Source: S34-282 sp034422075 (GTDB taxonomy: Bacteria > Chloroflexota > Dehalococcoidia > Lucifugimonadales > Australimonadaceae). Taken from it: a stretch of DNA of 38,340 bases. This document shows positions 8,419-16,300 of this stretch, piece after piece. The notes under the pieces were generated by a model. It did no database searches. It was not told the DNA's origin and worked only from the letters and a program-made list of their open reading frames with translations. The stretch spans positions 1-38,340 of the forward strand of contig DAOUJX010000075.1 of NCBI GenBank assembly GCA_034422075.1, given 5' to 3'. Made by a program: the position numbers and the translations under genes. Every line of letters begins with the position of its first letter. Position 1 is the first letter of the stretch.

Positions 8419-9564
8419 CTACCCGAACAGTGCGGCGATGCGGTCGCCGACGACTTCCGCCTCGCCGTCTTTGAGGCCGAAGACGTGGATGTCCATGTGC
8501 GACTCGCCTGCGCGAACGCGCGTCCAGATCGGAGGGTCGCCCGCCTTGAGCTCGTCGACGACGGCGTGCAGGCCCTTGCCCGCAACCGCGGGGTTGCACT
8601 CGATGCGCACGCCGAATGGGTGATGGCCCACGATGTTGTCGATCATCCGCGCCTCGAGCCCATCGATACCCTGAAGCCGCTCGACAAGCGCATCGCTCTT
8701 TCGCTCGGCGTCGGCGAGGCGCGCCTCGTGGTCAAGCGTCATCCAGCGGCGCACGGCGGCAACGACGCCGACGATTTCCTGCCGGTCGATCTTCTGCGGC
8801 CTGCCGACGCCGCGTATGCGTCGGCCCTCGTAGCTGACGAACGTCTGGAGGGATAGCTTGCGTATCGTCTCAGCGTCGCCCAGGGCGAGGCCGGTCGATT
8901 GGGGCGCGCCGATGTACTTGGCGGCGATGCACTGGAAGGATGCGCCCATCCGCACGTACTTGCCGACGTTATCCAGCGGGTAGACCTGGCCCGCTGCGTC
9001 GACCATCACCGGCACGCCAGCGGCCTTGGCGACACGAATCGTCTCCTCCAGCGACAGCGCGGCGGGATCGAGCGCCTCCTCGACCATGTAGTAGTGGACG
9101 GCCGCCGTCCGCTCGCTGATGGCGCGCTCGAGGTCCCCCGCGGTGGTTCCATCGTCGGAGCCGAACTCGACGATGCGCGCCCCCGCCAGCTCCAGGCAGC
9201 GGTCGTACCAGTAGCGCTGGCGCCGCTGAATCAGTATCTCGTTGCGCATGCCCGTCGTGTCTGGCAGCTGCTGAATCCTGTCGTCGTCGTCGCCTGCCAT
9301 GAACGCGGCGGTGGCGAGGGTGAGTGCGGAGCCTGCGCCGGAGGTGACATAGGCCGCAGGCACGTTGAGCGCCTCGGCGATGTATGCGCCCGCGCGCTCC
9401 TCTAGCTCCGTCAGTGGGACGTAAGCGGACGCAGCGGCCTCCATGGCATCCGTTACCTCAGGTGGCGGCGTTGAGCCGCCAAGCAGTGTGAGGCTGCCAA
9501 TGGCGTTGATGATGGGGCGTGCCCCGAGTTCCTTGTAGATTGCGCCCCATTCCGTCGTCGTCAT
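8419..9564 (-). CDS. SelA-like PLP-dependent enzyme (fold type I)
   Basis: A 381-aa fold-type I PLP protein of the SelA / D-glucosaminate-6-phosphate ammonia-lyase-like group. It starts with ELGARPIINAIGSLTLLGGS, has YVTSGAGSALTLATAAFMAG (cofactor phosphate loop), VMVDAAGQVYPL (aspartate contacting the PLP ring) and the likely Schiff-base lysine in CIAAKYIGAPQSTGLALG. SelA-like proteins outside true selenocysteine synthases usually act as lyases or aminotransferases on amino or sugar acids. The upstream-extended frame is rejected because the ATG at 9564 has AGGAGG 7 bases before it. It converges on the racemase/cyclase pair with a 9-base gap and may belong to the same pathway. Confidence 0.82.
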   Translation of the reverse strand: MTTTEWGAIYKELGARPIINAIGSLTLLGGSTPPPEVTDAMEAAASAYVPLTELEERAGAYIAEALNVPAAYVTSGAGSALTLATAAFMAGDDDDRIQQLPDTTGMRNEILIQRRQRYWYDRCLELAGARIVEFGSDDGTTAGDLERAISERTAAVHYYMVEEALDPAALSLEETIRVAKAAGVPVMVDAAGQVYPLDNVGKYVRMGASFQCIAAKYIGAPQSTGLALGDAETIRKLSLQTFVSYEGRRIRGVGRPQKIDRQEIVGVVAAVRRWMTLDHEARLADAERKSDALVERLQGIDGLEARMIDNIVGHHPFGVRIECNPAVAGKGLHAVVDELKAGDPPIWTRVRAGESHMDIHVFGLKDGEAEVVGDRIAALFG

Positions 9565-9631
9565 CTCTCGGCCTCCTGCGCCCGGCGTCGTATGGGCGCA
9601 TTGTCGCATCATGGCGCCATAACGCAACGCG

Positions 9632-9672
9632 CAGCAAGACGCCCCGGTGTTGGGCCGGGGCGAATGCTTGCT
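9632..9672 (-). terminator. Hairpin downstream of the 59-aa gene
   Basis: AGCAAG...GCCCCGG, a 7-base loop, then CCGGGGC...CTTGCT form a long interrupted stem 20 bases past the stop of the 59-aa gene. There is no U-tract on the minus strand, so this may be a weak terminator or an RNA-stabilising stem between that gene and the SelA-like gene. Confidence 0.4.
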
Positions 9673-9692
9673 GTCGTGCGGGAGAGCCTTGG

Positions 9693-9872
9693 TTACGCGG
9701 CCTTGGCGGCGTCGACCTGCTCAGCCTGTCCGGTCTGCTCGATGCGCAGGACGGTGACGTTCTTGGGCAGCGCGCGCGTGAGCTCTTCGGGCGTGTAGCC
9801 CGTAGCGCGCGCGTATTGCGCCGCCTGGGCCACGAGGACGTCCCCCACGGTGTCTGCGATGGTCTTGAACAT
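9693..9872 (-). CDS. Small orphan protein, 59 aa
   Basis: A 59-codon reading frame with an excellent AGGAGG ribosome site 8 bases before its ATG. The product starts MFKTIADTVGDVLVAQAA and has an Ala-rich helical middle, a TPEELTRALPKNVTVLRIE segment and an Ala/Gln/Lys tail. There is no signal peptide, membrane segment or cysteine. It is not recognised as a known family. The TPEEL...LPKNVTVL part could be a short helix-strand unit. It has its own AT-richer upstream region containing a perfect 9-bp inverted repeat (9957-9976) and ends before a hairpin, so it looks like an independently regulated single gene. Confidence 0.6.
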   Translation of the reverse strand: MFKTIADTVGDVLVAQAAQYARATGYTPEELTRALPKNVTVLRIEQTGQAEQVDAAKAA

Positions 9873-9956
9873 AGTGCCTTCCTCCTATACCTCTCGGTGC
9901 GTCATTTTGGTTTCTACGGATTACGTTACCATACTTCGAGATTCGTTGCAATAGGT

Positions 9957-9976
9957 TTTCACAATCTATTGTGAAA
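9957..9976. promoter_or_regulatory. Operator-like perfect inverted repeat (TTTCACAAT-CT-ATTGTGAAA)
   Basis: A perfect 9-bp inverted repeat with a 2-base spacer in an AT-rich island of an otherwise GC-rich region. It is 84 bases upstream of the 59-aa gene on the minus strand. A TTGCAA hexamer (9946-9951) lies just downstream of it in the direction of transcription and could be a -35 box. Half-site length and spacing fit a dimeric helix-turn-helix regulator. The regulator itself is not identified. Confidence 0.55.
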
Positions 9977-10016
9977 TATAGAACAAAGTGGGGCACTCCT
10001 TCGCCTTGGCAATGGC

Positions 10017-10058
10017 CCTCACCCCGGCCTTCTCCCAGCGGGAGAGGAGGTGGGGTTA
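10017..10058. repeat. Short GC-rich palindromic repeat, copy B
   Basis: CTCACCCC-GGCCT-TCTCCC, a 3-base loop, then GGGAGA-GGAGGT-GGGGT: an inverted repeat related to copy A at 5921-5960. Its right arm contains the TAA stop of the DUF951 gene, so insertion or drift of the element has set that protein's C-terminus. It may end the pyrF-DUF951 transcript. Confidence 0.5.
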
Positions 10059-10250
10059 GCTGGAAGAGGCCGCTGCGCGCTGTTTGATGCTCTGTGCGAG
10101 CTTGCGCCTTGATAGCAGAACGTAGTGGGCGCACGTGAGGCAACGAATGCCTATGTCCGCGCCCAGGCGCTCGACGCGCCACGTGCGTCCGCCGCAGGGG
10201 TGCAGCTTGCGCAGCGTCAGCACGTCGCCGAGGTGGAAATCTACCGCCAT
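10056..10250 (-). CDS. DUF951 family protein
   Basis: A 64-aa protein matching DUF951 throughout: FHLGDVLTLRKLHPCGGRTW, RLGADIGIRCLTCAHYVLLSR. The cysteines (one in HPCGG, then CLTC) suggest a small metal-binding or nucleic-acid-associated fold. Function is unknown for the family, which in other bacteria often sits near replication or translation genes. Its start overlaps the last 10 bases of pyrF in another frame, so it is cotranscribed and probably translationally coupled with pyrF. The stop lies inside a palindromic repeat. Confidence 0.85.
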   Translation of the reverse strand: MAVDFHLGDVLTLRKLHPCGGRTWRVERLGADIGIRCLTCAHYVLLSRRKLAQSIKQRAAASSS

Positions 10251-11068
10251 GGCTTGCCCATTCGTTCGAGCTCGGCGTTGACGGCGTCGCGCAACCGCTC
10301 CGCCTCGGCGCGCGCGGCATCCGCGAAGTCCCCGCCCTTCGACGCGTAGATCACGCTTCGGGAGGCGGAGATGAGCACGCGGCGTCCGTCGGCGTCGACG
10401 CCGTTGCGTACCGACGCTTCGAGGTCGCCGCCTTGCGCGCCGATGCCGGGGACGAGGATAGGCATTGAGCCTACGATGTTCCGCACCCGGGCGAGTTCGT
10501 CCGGGACTGTCGCGCCGACGACGAGCCCGACGTTGCCGTTATCGTTCCAGGCAACCGCCTTCCGTGCGACCTCTTCATAGAGTGGGCCTTCGCCGGCCGC
10601 GCCATGCACCCGGAGATCCTGGAACTCGGCGCCACCGGGGTTGGACGTGCGCGTAAGCACGAACACGCCCCTCTCCGGATAGTCGAGATACGGCTGGACG
10701 GCGTCCCGTCCTTGGTATGGGTTCACCGTCAGGGCGTCCGCGCCCCACGTCTCGAAGGCGGCTCTGGCATATGCCCGCGAGGTGTTGTCCATGTCGCCGC
10801 GCTTGGCGTCGAGCAGAACCGGTATGCCATCCGGCACGGCCTCGATGGTGGCCTGCAGCGCCTCGATGCCGGGAATGCCCTCAGCCTCGTAGAACGCCCA
10901 CTGTGGCTTGTAGGCACATACGAGGTCGCTCGTCGCTGCAATGATGGCGCGGTTGAATTCGGCGATGCTGTCGATGGGCATCGCGGCGAGCAAGGGGTCT
11001 AGGCCCACGCACAGGAGGCTGCGGTTGCGTGTGGCGGCGTCGTCCAGCCGCTGGATAAAGGTGCTCAT
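10241..11068 (-). CDS. pyrF: Orotidine 5'-phosphate decarboxylase (subfamily 2)
   Basis: Last step of UMP synthesis, OMP to UMP plus CO2. The 275-aa length and layout match the longer subfamily 2 enzymes. The catalytic motif is DAKRGDMDNTS (Asp87, Lys89, Asp92), preceded by LLCVGLDP (19-25) and AYKPQWAFYE (52-61) and followed by ADALTVNPYQG and VLVPGIGAQGG phosphate-site segments. It lies outside the main pyr operon, on the same strand but separated from it by the rightward endonuclease III-like gene. The 45-base divergent space to that gene has a weak TACACT -10 candidate for pyrF. Confidence 0.95.
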   Translation of the reverse strand: MSTFIQRLDDAATRNRSLLCVGLDPLLAAMPIDSIAEFNRAIIAATSDLVCAYKPQWAFYEAEGIPGIEALQATIEAVPDGIPVLLDAKRGDMDNTSRAYARAAFETWGADALTVNPYQGRDAVQPYLDYPERGVFVLTRTSNPGGAEFQDLRVHGAAGEGPLYEEVARKAVAWNDNGNVGLVVGATVPDELARVRNIVGSMPILVPGIGAQGGDLEASVRNGVDADGRRVLISASRSVIYASKGGDFADAARAEAERLRDAVNAELERMGKPWR

Positions 11069-11113
11069 GCGTCCTCAGTGTACCAAGCGCAGCTGACTGG
11101 TAGCATCGGGCGC

Positions 11114-11809
11114 ATGGCACGACCTGCCCCCGCCGCGCGGCTGCTAACCGAGGTCTATGAACGGCTCTTCGAGGAGTACGGACCGCAGCACTGGTGGCCG
11201 GGCGACACCCCGTTCGAGGTCGTTGCCGGCGCTATCCTGACGCAGAACAGCGCGTGGAGCAACGCCGAGAGGGCGCTGGACAATCTCAGGGCCGCGGGTG
11301 CGCTCAAGCCGCAGGGGATCAGGGACATGCGGCAGGAGCGTCTCGCCCAGCTCATCCGCCCGAGCGGCTACTTCAACGCCAAGGCCAAGAAGCTGAAGGC
11401 GGTGGTCGAGTGGCTACGCCATATTGACGACGACTTTGCCCGTCTGGGCGAGTGGGACGCCAAGGCGCTGCGCGCCGAACTGCTTGGCGTCCACGGCATT
11501 GGCCCGGAGACAGCGGACGTGCTCGTGCTCTACGTTGCCGGACTGCCGTCGTTCGTCATTGACGCCTACACGATGCGCATCCTGGAGCGGTTGCCGATCG
11601 AAGTGCTGCATCCGACGTATGAGGGCTACCAACGCCTCTTCGAGGAGAATCTGCCGCTCGATGCGCGGCTGTATAACGAGTTTCATGCGCTGCTGGATGT
11701 CCACGCGGCATCCACGTGCCGCAAGCATGAGCCGCGCTGCGTCGAGTGTTGCCTGCTCGAGGTGTGCCGCTACGGGCGACAGCGAATGGATGGTGCTACG
11801 GCGACCTGA
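11114..11809 (+). CDS. Endonuclease III-like HhH-GPD DNA glycosylase (MagIII/COG2231 type)
   Basis: A 231-aa base-excision-repair glycosylase. Landmarks are FEVVAGAILTQNSAWSNAE (34-52), GYFNAKAKKLK (85-95), the helix-hairpin-helix GVHGIGPETADVL (125-137), VIDAYTMRIL (148-157) with catalytic Asp150, LYNEFHALL, and a C-x6-C-x2-C-x5-C cluster for a 4Fe-4S centre at the C-terminus. The lysine that gives bifunctional Nth its AP-lyase activity is Glu132 here, as expected for the endonuclease III-related group that removes 3-methyladenine. The ATG at 11114 is chosen over an upstream GTG because it starts the conserved domain. The 3' end overlaps a convergent small membrane-protein gene by 14 bases. 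Confidence 0.86.
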   Translation: MARPAPAARLLTEVYERLFEEYGPQHWWPGDTPFEVVAGAILTQNSAWSNAERALDNLRAAGALKPQGIRDMRQERLAQLIRPSGYFNAKAKKLKAVVEWLRHIDDDFARLGEWDAKALRAELLGVHGIGPETADVLVLYVAGLPSFVIDAYTMRILERLPIEVLHPTYEGYQRLFEENLPLDARLYNEFHALLDVHAASTCRKHEPRCVECCLLEVCRYGRQRMDGATAT

Positions 11810-11966
11810 ACATCGTGCTGCCGCCAATGGCCGCGCAGACGACCGCCCCGATGATGCTTAGCGGCCCTATGACTTCATGCCAGTCCAAGGTGAACGCCAG
11901 AATCGCTACGACGACCAGCGCCACGGACAGGAAAATGGTGATACTGCGGGTCTGTTCATTCCTCAT
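11796..11966 (-). CDS. Small two-helix membrane protein, 56 aa
   Basis: A 56-codon frame beginning MRNEQTRSITIFLSVALV. It has two clear hydrophobic segments, about residues 8-27 and 33-49, separated by a short DWHE turn, and a short charged N-terminus. A GGAGGAG site lies about 10 bases before the ATG. No family is recognised. It starts 39 bases after the hpt-fusion gene on the same strand and so is probably the last gene of the pyr operon. Its last 14 bases overlap the end of the convergent glycosylase gene. Confidence 0.6.
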   Translation of the reverse strand: MRNEQTRSITIFLSVALVVVAILAFTLDWHEVIGPLSIIGAVVCAAIGGSTMFRSP

Positions 11967-12005
11967 TGCGTGTGCGCTCCTCCACTGCGGTGGGTTGGCG
12001 CCGCG

Positions 12006-13364
12006 CTAGCGCTGCGCGACGGCCTTGGGCTCAATCACCCGCATCGATGCCAGGTAGGGCAGGTTGCGGTATTGCTCGTTATAGTCCAAACCGTAGCCGA
12101 CGACAAACTCGTCGGGCACCTCGAATCCCGTATAGCGTGCGCCGATGTCCACCACACGGCGCGCGCGCTTGTCGAACATCGCGCATATCTCCAGGCTCGC
12201 GGGCCCCTTGTCCTGCACGTGCTGCATGATGGGGCGCAGTGTCATTCCGGTGTCGATGATGCCCTGCACGAGGATGACGTGCCGGCCCTCGATGCTCAGG
12301 TCGATGTCGCGCGTCACGTCGACCTCACCGCCGTGCTCGCCCCGGAAGCGCGAGACGCTCATGAACGCCACCTCGACCGTGTGCTCCTCCATGGCCCGGA
12401 TGAGGTCGCTGGTGAAGACGAACGCGCCGCGCAGGATGCCGACCAGCACCGGCGCGTTTCCTGCGTAGTCGGCCTCGATTCGCTGCGCCAGCTCCGTCAC
12501 CTTTTCCGAGATCTGCTCGCGCGTGAACAGGACACGTTCGATGCCCTTGACCTCCGCCTCGGCCAACGGCCCGTAGCCGTAGCGGCCGAGCAAGCGCACG
12601 TAGTCGCGGCGGTAGAGCAGCTGGATGTTGATTTCGGGGTACAGCTCGCGCAGCTGGCGCAGCTTGCGGTTCTTCGTCGTGACCAGGTTCTGCTTCATGG
12701 TCGTCAGTTCGAAGTACTGGTCCTGCTCAGGCAGGTAGAAGTCGGGCGAGAACATTTCGACGACGCGGTTGCCCTCCCACCTGAGCGGGAAGGAGCGCGG
12801 TTCGTACAGGTAGGGAACGCCGTAGTAGTCGAGCATCTTGGCGAACTCCTGCTCGCTCCCGTGCATGAAGGAAACGTCGCTGGTCTCGTCGGGCCCCGCT
12901 TGTTTGCGGCGGCTGCGCTTTTGGCCTGCTGTCTGCGCTCTGACACCCGCGCGAGGTGCTGGAGCCGGCGCTTCGTGTGCTGCTGCACGCGATGAGCGCC
13001 GGCGCCGCGCCGAGGTCGTCTTCGCAGGCGCCTCGGGCACGCTCACTGTTTGCCCCTCTGCGGGTGGAGGCGCTTCCTGTGCAGTCGTGCGCGGTGAGCG
13101 CCGGCGGCGGGTTGAGGTCTTCTTCACGGGCGCCTCGGGCACGCTTGCTGCTTGCTCCTCTGCGGGCGGAGGCGCATCCTGTGCCGCCGCGCGTGGTGGG
13201 CGCCGGCGCCGCGACGGCTTGGGCGCGGGCGCGGCCTCGTCGGTCTGAGGGGGGGTGACTGCGCCGTTCGTGGGTTCTTGCGCGTCGGAAGCGCCGCGCC
13301 GCCCCCTACGACGCCGCGGCCTCGATGGCTTTACCTGTGGGGTGCTCTCGGGTTGGTCGCTCAC
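12006..13364 (-). CDS. Hypoxanthine phosphoribosyltransferase with repeat tail and PD-(D/E)XK-like domain
   Basis: A 452-aa, three-part protein. Residues 1-160 are low-complexity Arg/Ala/Pro/Glu sequence with a 34-residue tandem repeat. Residues about 168-256 resemble a PD-(D/E)XK nuclease-like fold: EQEFAKMLDYYGVPYLYEPRSF, SPDFYLP (Asp208), YFELTTMK (Glu219), then LYPEINIQLLYRRDY. Residues about 275-445 are a purine salvage phosphoribosyltransferase with VGILRGAFVF, FMSVSRFRGEHGG and FVVGYGLDYNEQYRNLPYL. The PRPP loop reads VILVQGIIDTGMTL: the catalytic-base Asp371 is kept, but the usual acidic pair before it is Gln367-Gly368. It follows carB by 18 bases, so purine salvage appears placed under pyrimidine-operon control. 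The nuclease-like call is by motif shape, less certain than the transferase domain. Confidence 0.82.
   Translation of the reverse strand: MSDQPESTPQVKPSRPRRRRGRRGASDAQEPTNGAVTPPQTDEAAPAPKPSRRRRPPRAAAQDAPPPAEEQAASVPEAPVKKTSTRRRRSPRTTAQEAPPPAEGQTVSVPEAPAKTTSARRRRSSRAAAHEAPAPAPRAGVRAQTAGQKRSRRKQAGPDETSDVSFMHGSEQEFAKMLDYYGVPYLYEPRSFPLRWEGNRVVEMFSPDFYLPEQDQYFELTTMKQNLVTTKNRKLRQLRELYPEINIQLLYRRDYVRLLGRYGYGPLAEAEVKGIERVLFTREQISEKVTELAQRIEADYAGNAPVLVGILRGAFVFTSDLIRAMEEHTVEVAFMSVSRFRGEHGGEVDVTRDIDLSIEGRHVILVQGIIDTGMTLRPIMQHVQDKGPASLEICAMFDKRARRVVDIGARYTGFEVPDEFVVGYGLDYNEQYRNLPYLASMRVIEPKAVAQR
12956..13211 (-). repeat. In-frame 102-base tandem repeat in the hpt-fusion gene
   Basis: About 2.5 copies of a 34-codon unit, each opening with RRRR (residues 52, 86 and 120) and continuing as R-A/T-A-A/T-Q-D/E-A-P-P-P-A-E ... 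S-V-P-E-A-P-x-K. The repeats encode a basic, proline-rich, presumably disordered tail that may bind nucleic acid or ribosomes. Recombination between units could change its length. Confidence 0.75.
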
Positions 13365-13382
13365 ACTTGCTCTCTTTCGAGT

Positions 13383-16300
13383 CTAGCGCCGGTTGGGTAG
13401 GCCGTCGACATACTCAGGCGTCGTTGCAATGTGAATATGCTGGCCCGCTCGTGTCAGCGCCTCCACCGCAGCCCGTGCAGTGTCAATGGAGGTGTAGCAG
13501 GGGATGCGCCGCTCCGTTGCCGCACGCCGTATCTCAAAGCCGTCGCGCAGCGAGGCAGATACCTCGGCGATGGTGTTGACTACTCCGTTGACCACGCCGC
13601 CTTGGACGATGGAGAAGGCGTTGGGCTCAGGCTCGCCCGCTTTGTTCACCGTCGTGACGGGGATGCCCAGCCCCTCAATGAGAGCTGCTGTGCCGCTCGT
13701 TGCGTAGAGGCGGTAGCCCATCGTGCCAAGCTCCTTGAGCCACGACACCGCGCTTGGCTTGTCACGGTCGGCAATGGTGACGAGGAGCGAGCCTTTGGCT
13801 GGGAGCATGAGAGAGGCGGCCATGAGCGCCTTGGCCATCGCCGCGTGCTCACTCTCGTCGATCCCCATTACCTCGCCCGTCGACTTCATCTCCGGTCCAA
13901 GGTAGGTATCGACGCCGCCAAGCTTGGACATGGAGAAGACGGGCGCCTTGACGCCGAAGAGTGGCCTCGACGGCGCGAGGCCGCTGATGTAGCCCTGGTT
14001 TTCGAGCGACTGGCCCAACATGACGTTCGTCGCCATCTGCACCATCGGCAGGCCGGTGACCTTGGTGATAAAAGGGATGGTCCTGCTCGCCCGAGGGTTG
14101 ACCTCAATGACGTATATCTCTGAGTGCTCGGTACCTTGGTCCATGATGACGTACTGAATGTTCATAAGGCCGCGTACGTCGAGCCCGAGCCCGATGCGCG
14201 TGGTGTAGTCGACCAGTGCCTCCACCTCGTGCTCCGTCAGGCTGAACGCGGGGTAGACAGCCATCGAGTCGCCGGAATGGACGCCGGCGCGTTCGACGTG
14301 CTGCATGATGCCCGGTATGACGACCGACTCGCCGTCGCATACGGCGTCCACCTCCACCTCCATCCCGCCGAAGTACTTGTCGATGAGGATGGGGCGCCCC
14401 TGGCCGGCCTCGACCGCAGCACTCAAGTAGCGTACGAGATGCGTTGCATCTTCGACGATTTCCATCGCACGTCCGCCGAGTACGTAGGAGGGCCGCACCA
14501 GCAGCGGGAACTCGAGCCGCTCTGCCACGCTCAGCCCCTCTTCGAGGGAGATGACGGTGGCCCCGGGAGGCTGGGGGACACCCAGGCGCTCCATCAGTTC
14601 GCCGAAACGTTCGCGGTTAGACGCGATGTCGATGGCCTCCGCAGTCGAGCCGAGCAGCGGAAAGCCTGCGCGGTCAAGGGACTGGCTCAAGTTGATTGCC
14701 GTCTGGCCGCCAAATTGGACGACGCTCGGCGGTGGCTCATCGTCACCTGCCTCGTTCTCCAAGATGTCGCGCACGCTCTCGTCGTCCAGCGACTCGAAGT
14801 AGAGGCGATCGCTCGTGTCGAAGTCGGTCGAGACCGTCTCTGGATTGGAGTTGACCATGATGCTGGCGACATCTGCTCTGTCCAGCGCAAACGCTGCATG
14901 GACGGAGCAGTAGTCGAACTCGATTCCCTGGCCGATGCGTATCGGCCCGCTGCCGATAACGAGCGCGCGATTGCCCTTTAGCGGCAGCGCCTCGTTCTCC
15001 TCGTCATAGCACGAGTAGAAGTAGGGTGTGGCCGCTTCGAACTCCGCCGCGCAGGTGTCCACCATCTTGTAGACGGGGCGAATGCTCCATTGTCGGCGCA
15101 ACTCGCGTACCTGCTCCCCCAGCCGGTCGGCGAGCATGCCGATGAACTCGTCGGCGAAGCCGAGGCGCTTGGCCTGACGCAGTAGGTCTTGCGTGAGCTC
15201 CTCGCCCAACAATCGCCGCTCCATCTCAACAATGCGCTGCATTCCGGCAAGGAACCACGGGTCAACGTGGCTGAGCTTTGCAAGGTCGTCGACGGAGCTG
15301 CCGCGGCGCAGGGCAGCCATCAGCGCCCACAGCCGCACGTCCGTCCCGCCTAGGGGCAACTCTCCGACGTCCAGGGCGCCCCATGCGGGGTCTTCCCACA
15401 TCAGCGAGCGCCCGCCTATCTCCAGCGAGCGCACCGCCTTTTGAAGCGCCGCCTCGAAGCTGCGGTCTATGGCCATAACCTCGCCCGTCGCCTTCATCTG
15501 TGTTCCCAGCATCCGGTCGCCCGTGGGGAACTTGTCGAACGGCCACCGGGGGATCTTGATGACGCAGTAATCGAGGGCGGGTTCGAAGGCGGCCTTGGTG
15601 CGTTGAGTGACGGCATTCGGTATTTCGTCGAGCCGCCGCCCGACGGCAATCTTGGCCGCCACCCGTGCGATGGGATAGCCCGTTGCCTTGGACGCCAGCG
15701 CCGAGGAGCGGCTGACGCGAGGGTTGACCTCGATGACGTAGTACTGCATCGGTTCTGGATGCTCGCCGCGCAGCGACTCGCCAATGGTGGGGTGGGGTGA
15801 CAGCGCGAACTGGATGTTGCACCCACCCTCGATGCCCAGCGCGCGGATGATGCGCAGGCTCGCCGACCGGAGCATCTGGTACTCCTTGTCCGACAACGTC
15901 TGGCTCGGCGCGATCACGACGGAGTCGCCCGTGTGGACCCCCATTGGGTCGAGGTTTTCCATGTTGCAGATGGTGATGCAGGTGTCGGCGGAGTCGCGCA
16001 TCACCTCGTACTCGATTTCCTTCCACCCCTGGAGCGAGCGTTCGATGAGCACCTGCCCGATGGGGCTCGCGGCGATGCCTCCGGCAGCCACCTGCTCCAG
16101 CTCTTCGATGGTTGTGACGAAGCCGCCGCCGGTACCGCCGAGCGTGTACGCAGGCCGAACGGCTACCGGCAGGCCAATGCGCAGCGCAGCTTCGCGCGCC
16201 TCCTCGGCGCTGTGCGCTATCGCACTTGGCGGCGCGGGCTCGCCGATCGAGCGCAGCAAGTCGCGGAAAAGCTCGCGGTCCTCCGCCTTCTGTATCGTTT

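Noticed and set aside
11114..11809. Missing catalytic lysine in the endonuclease III-like protein as an anomaly
   Set aside because: Glutamate at this position, with GYFNxKAKxLK and VIDAYTxRI blocks, is normal for the COG2231/MagIII-like group.
11877..12995. 372-codon plus-strand ORF opposite the hpt-fusion gene
   Set aside because: Antisense shadow; the minus-strand frame has clear phosphoribosyltransferase motifs.
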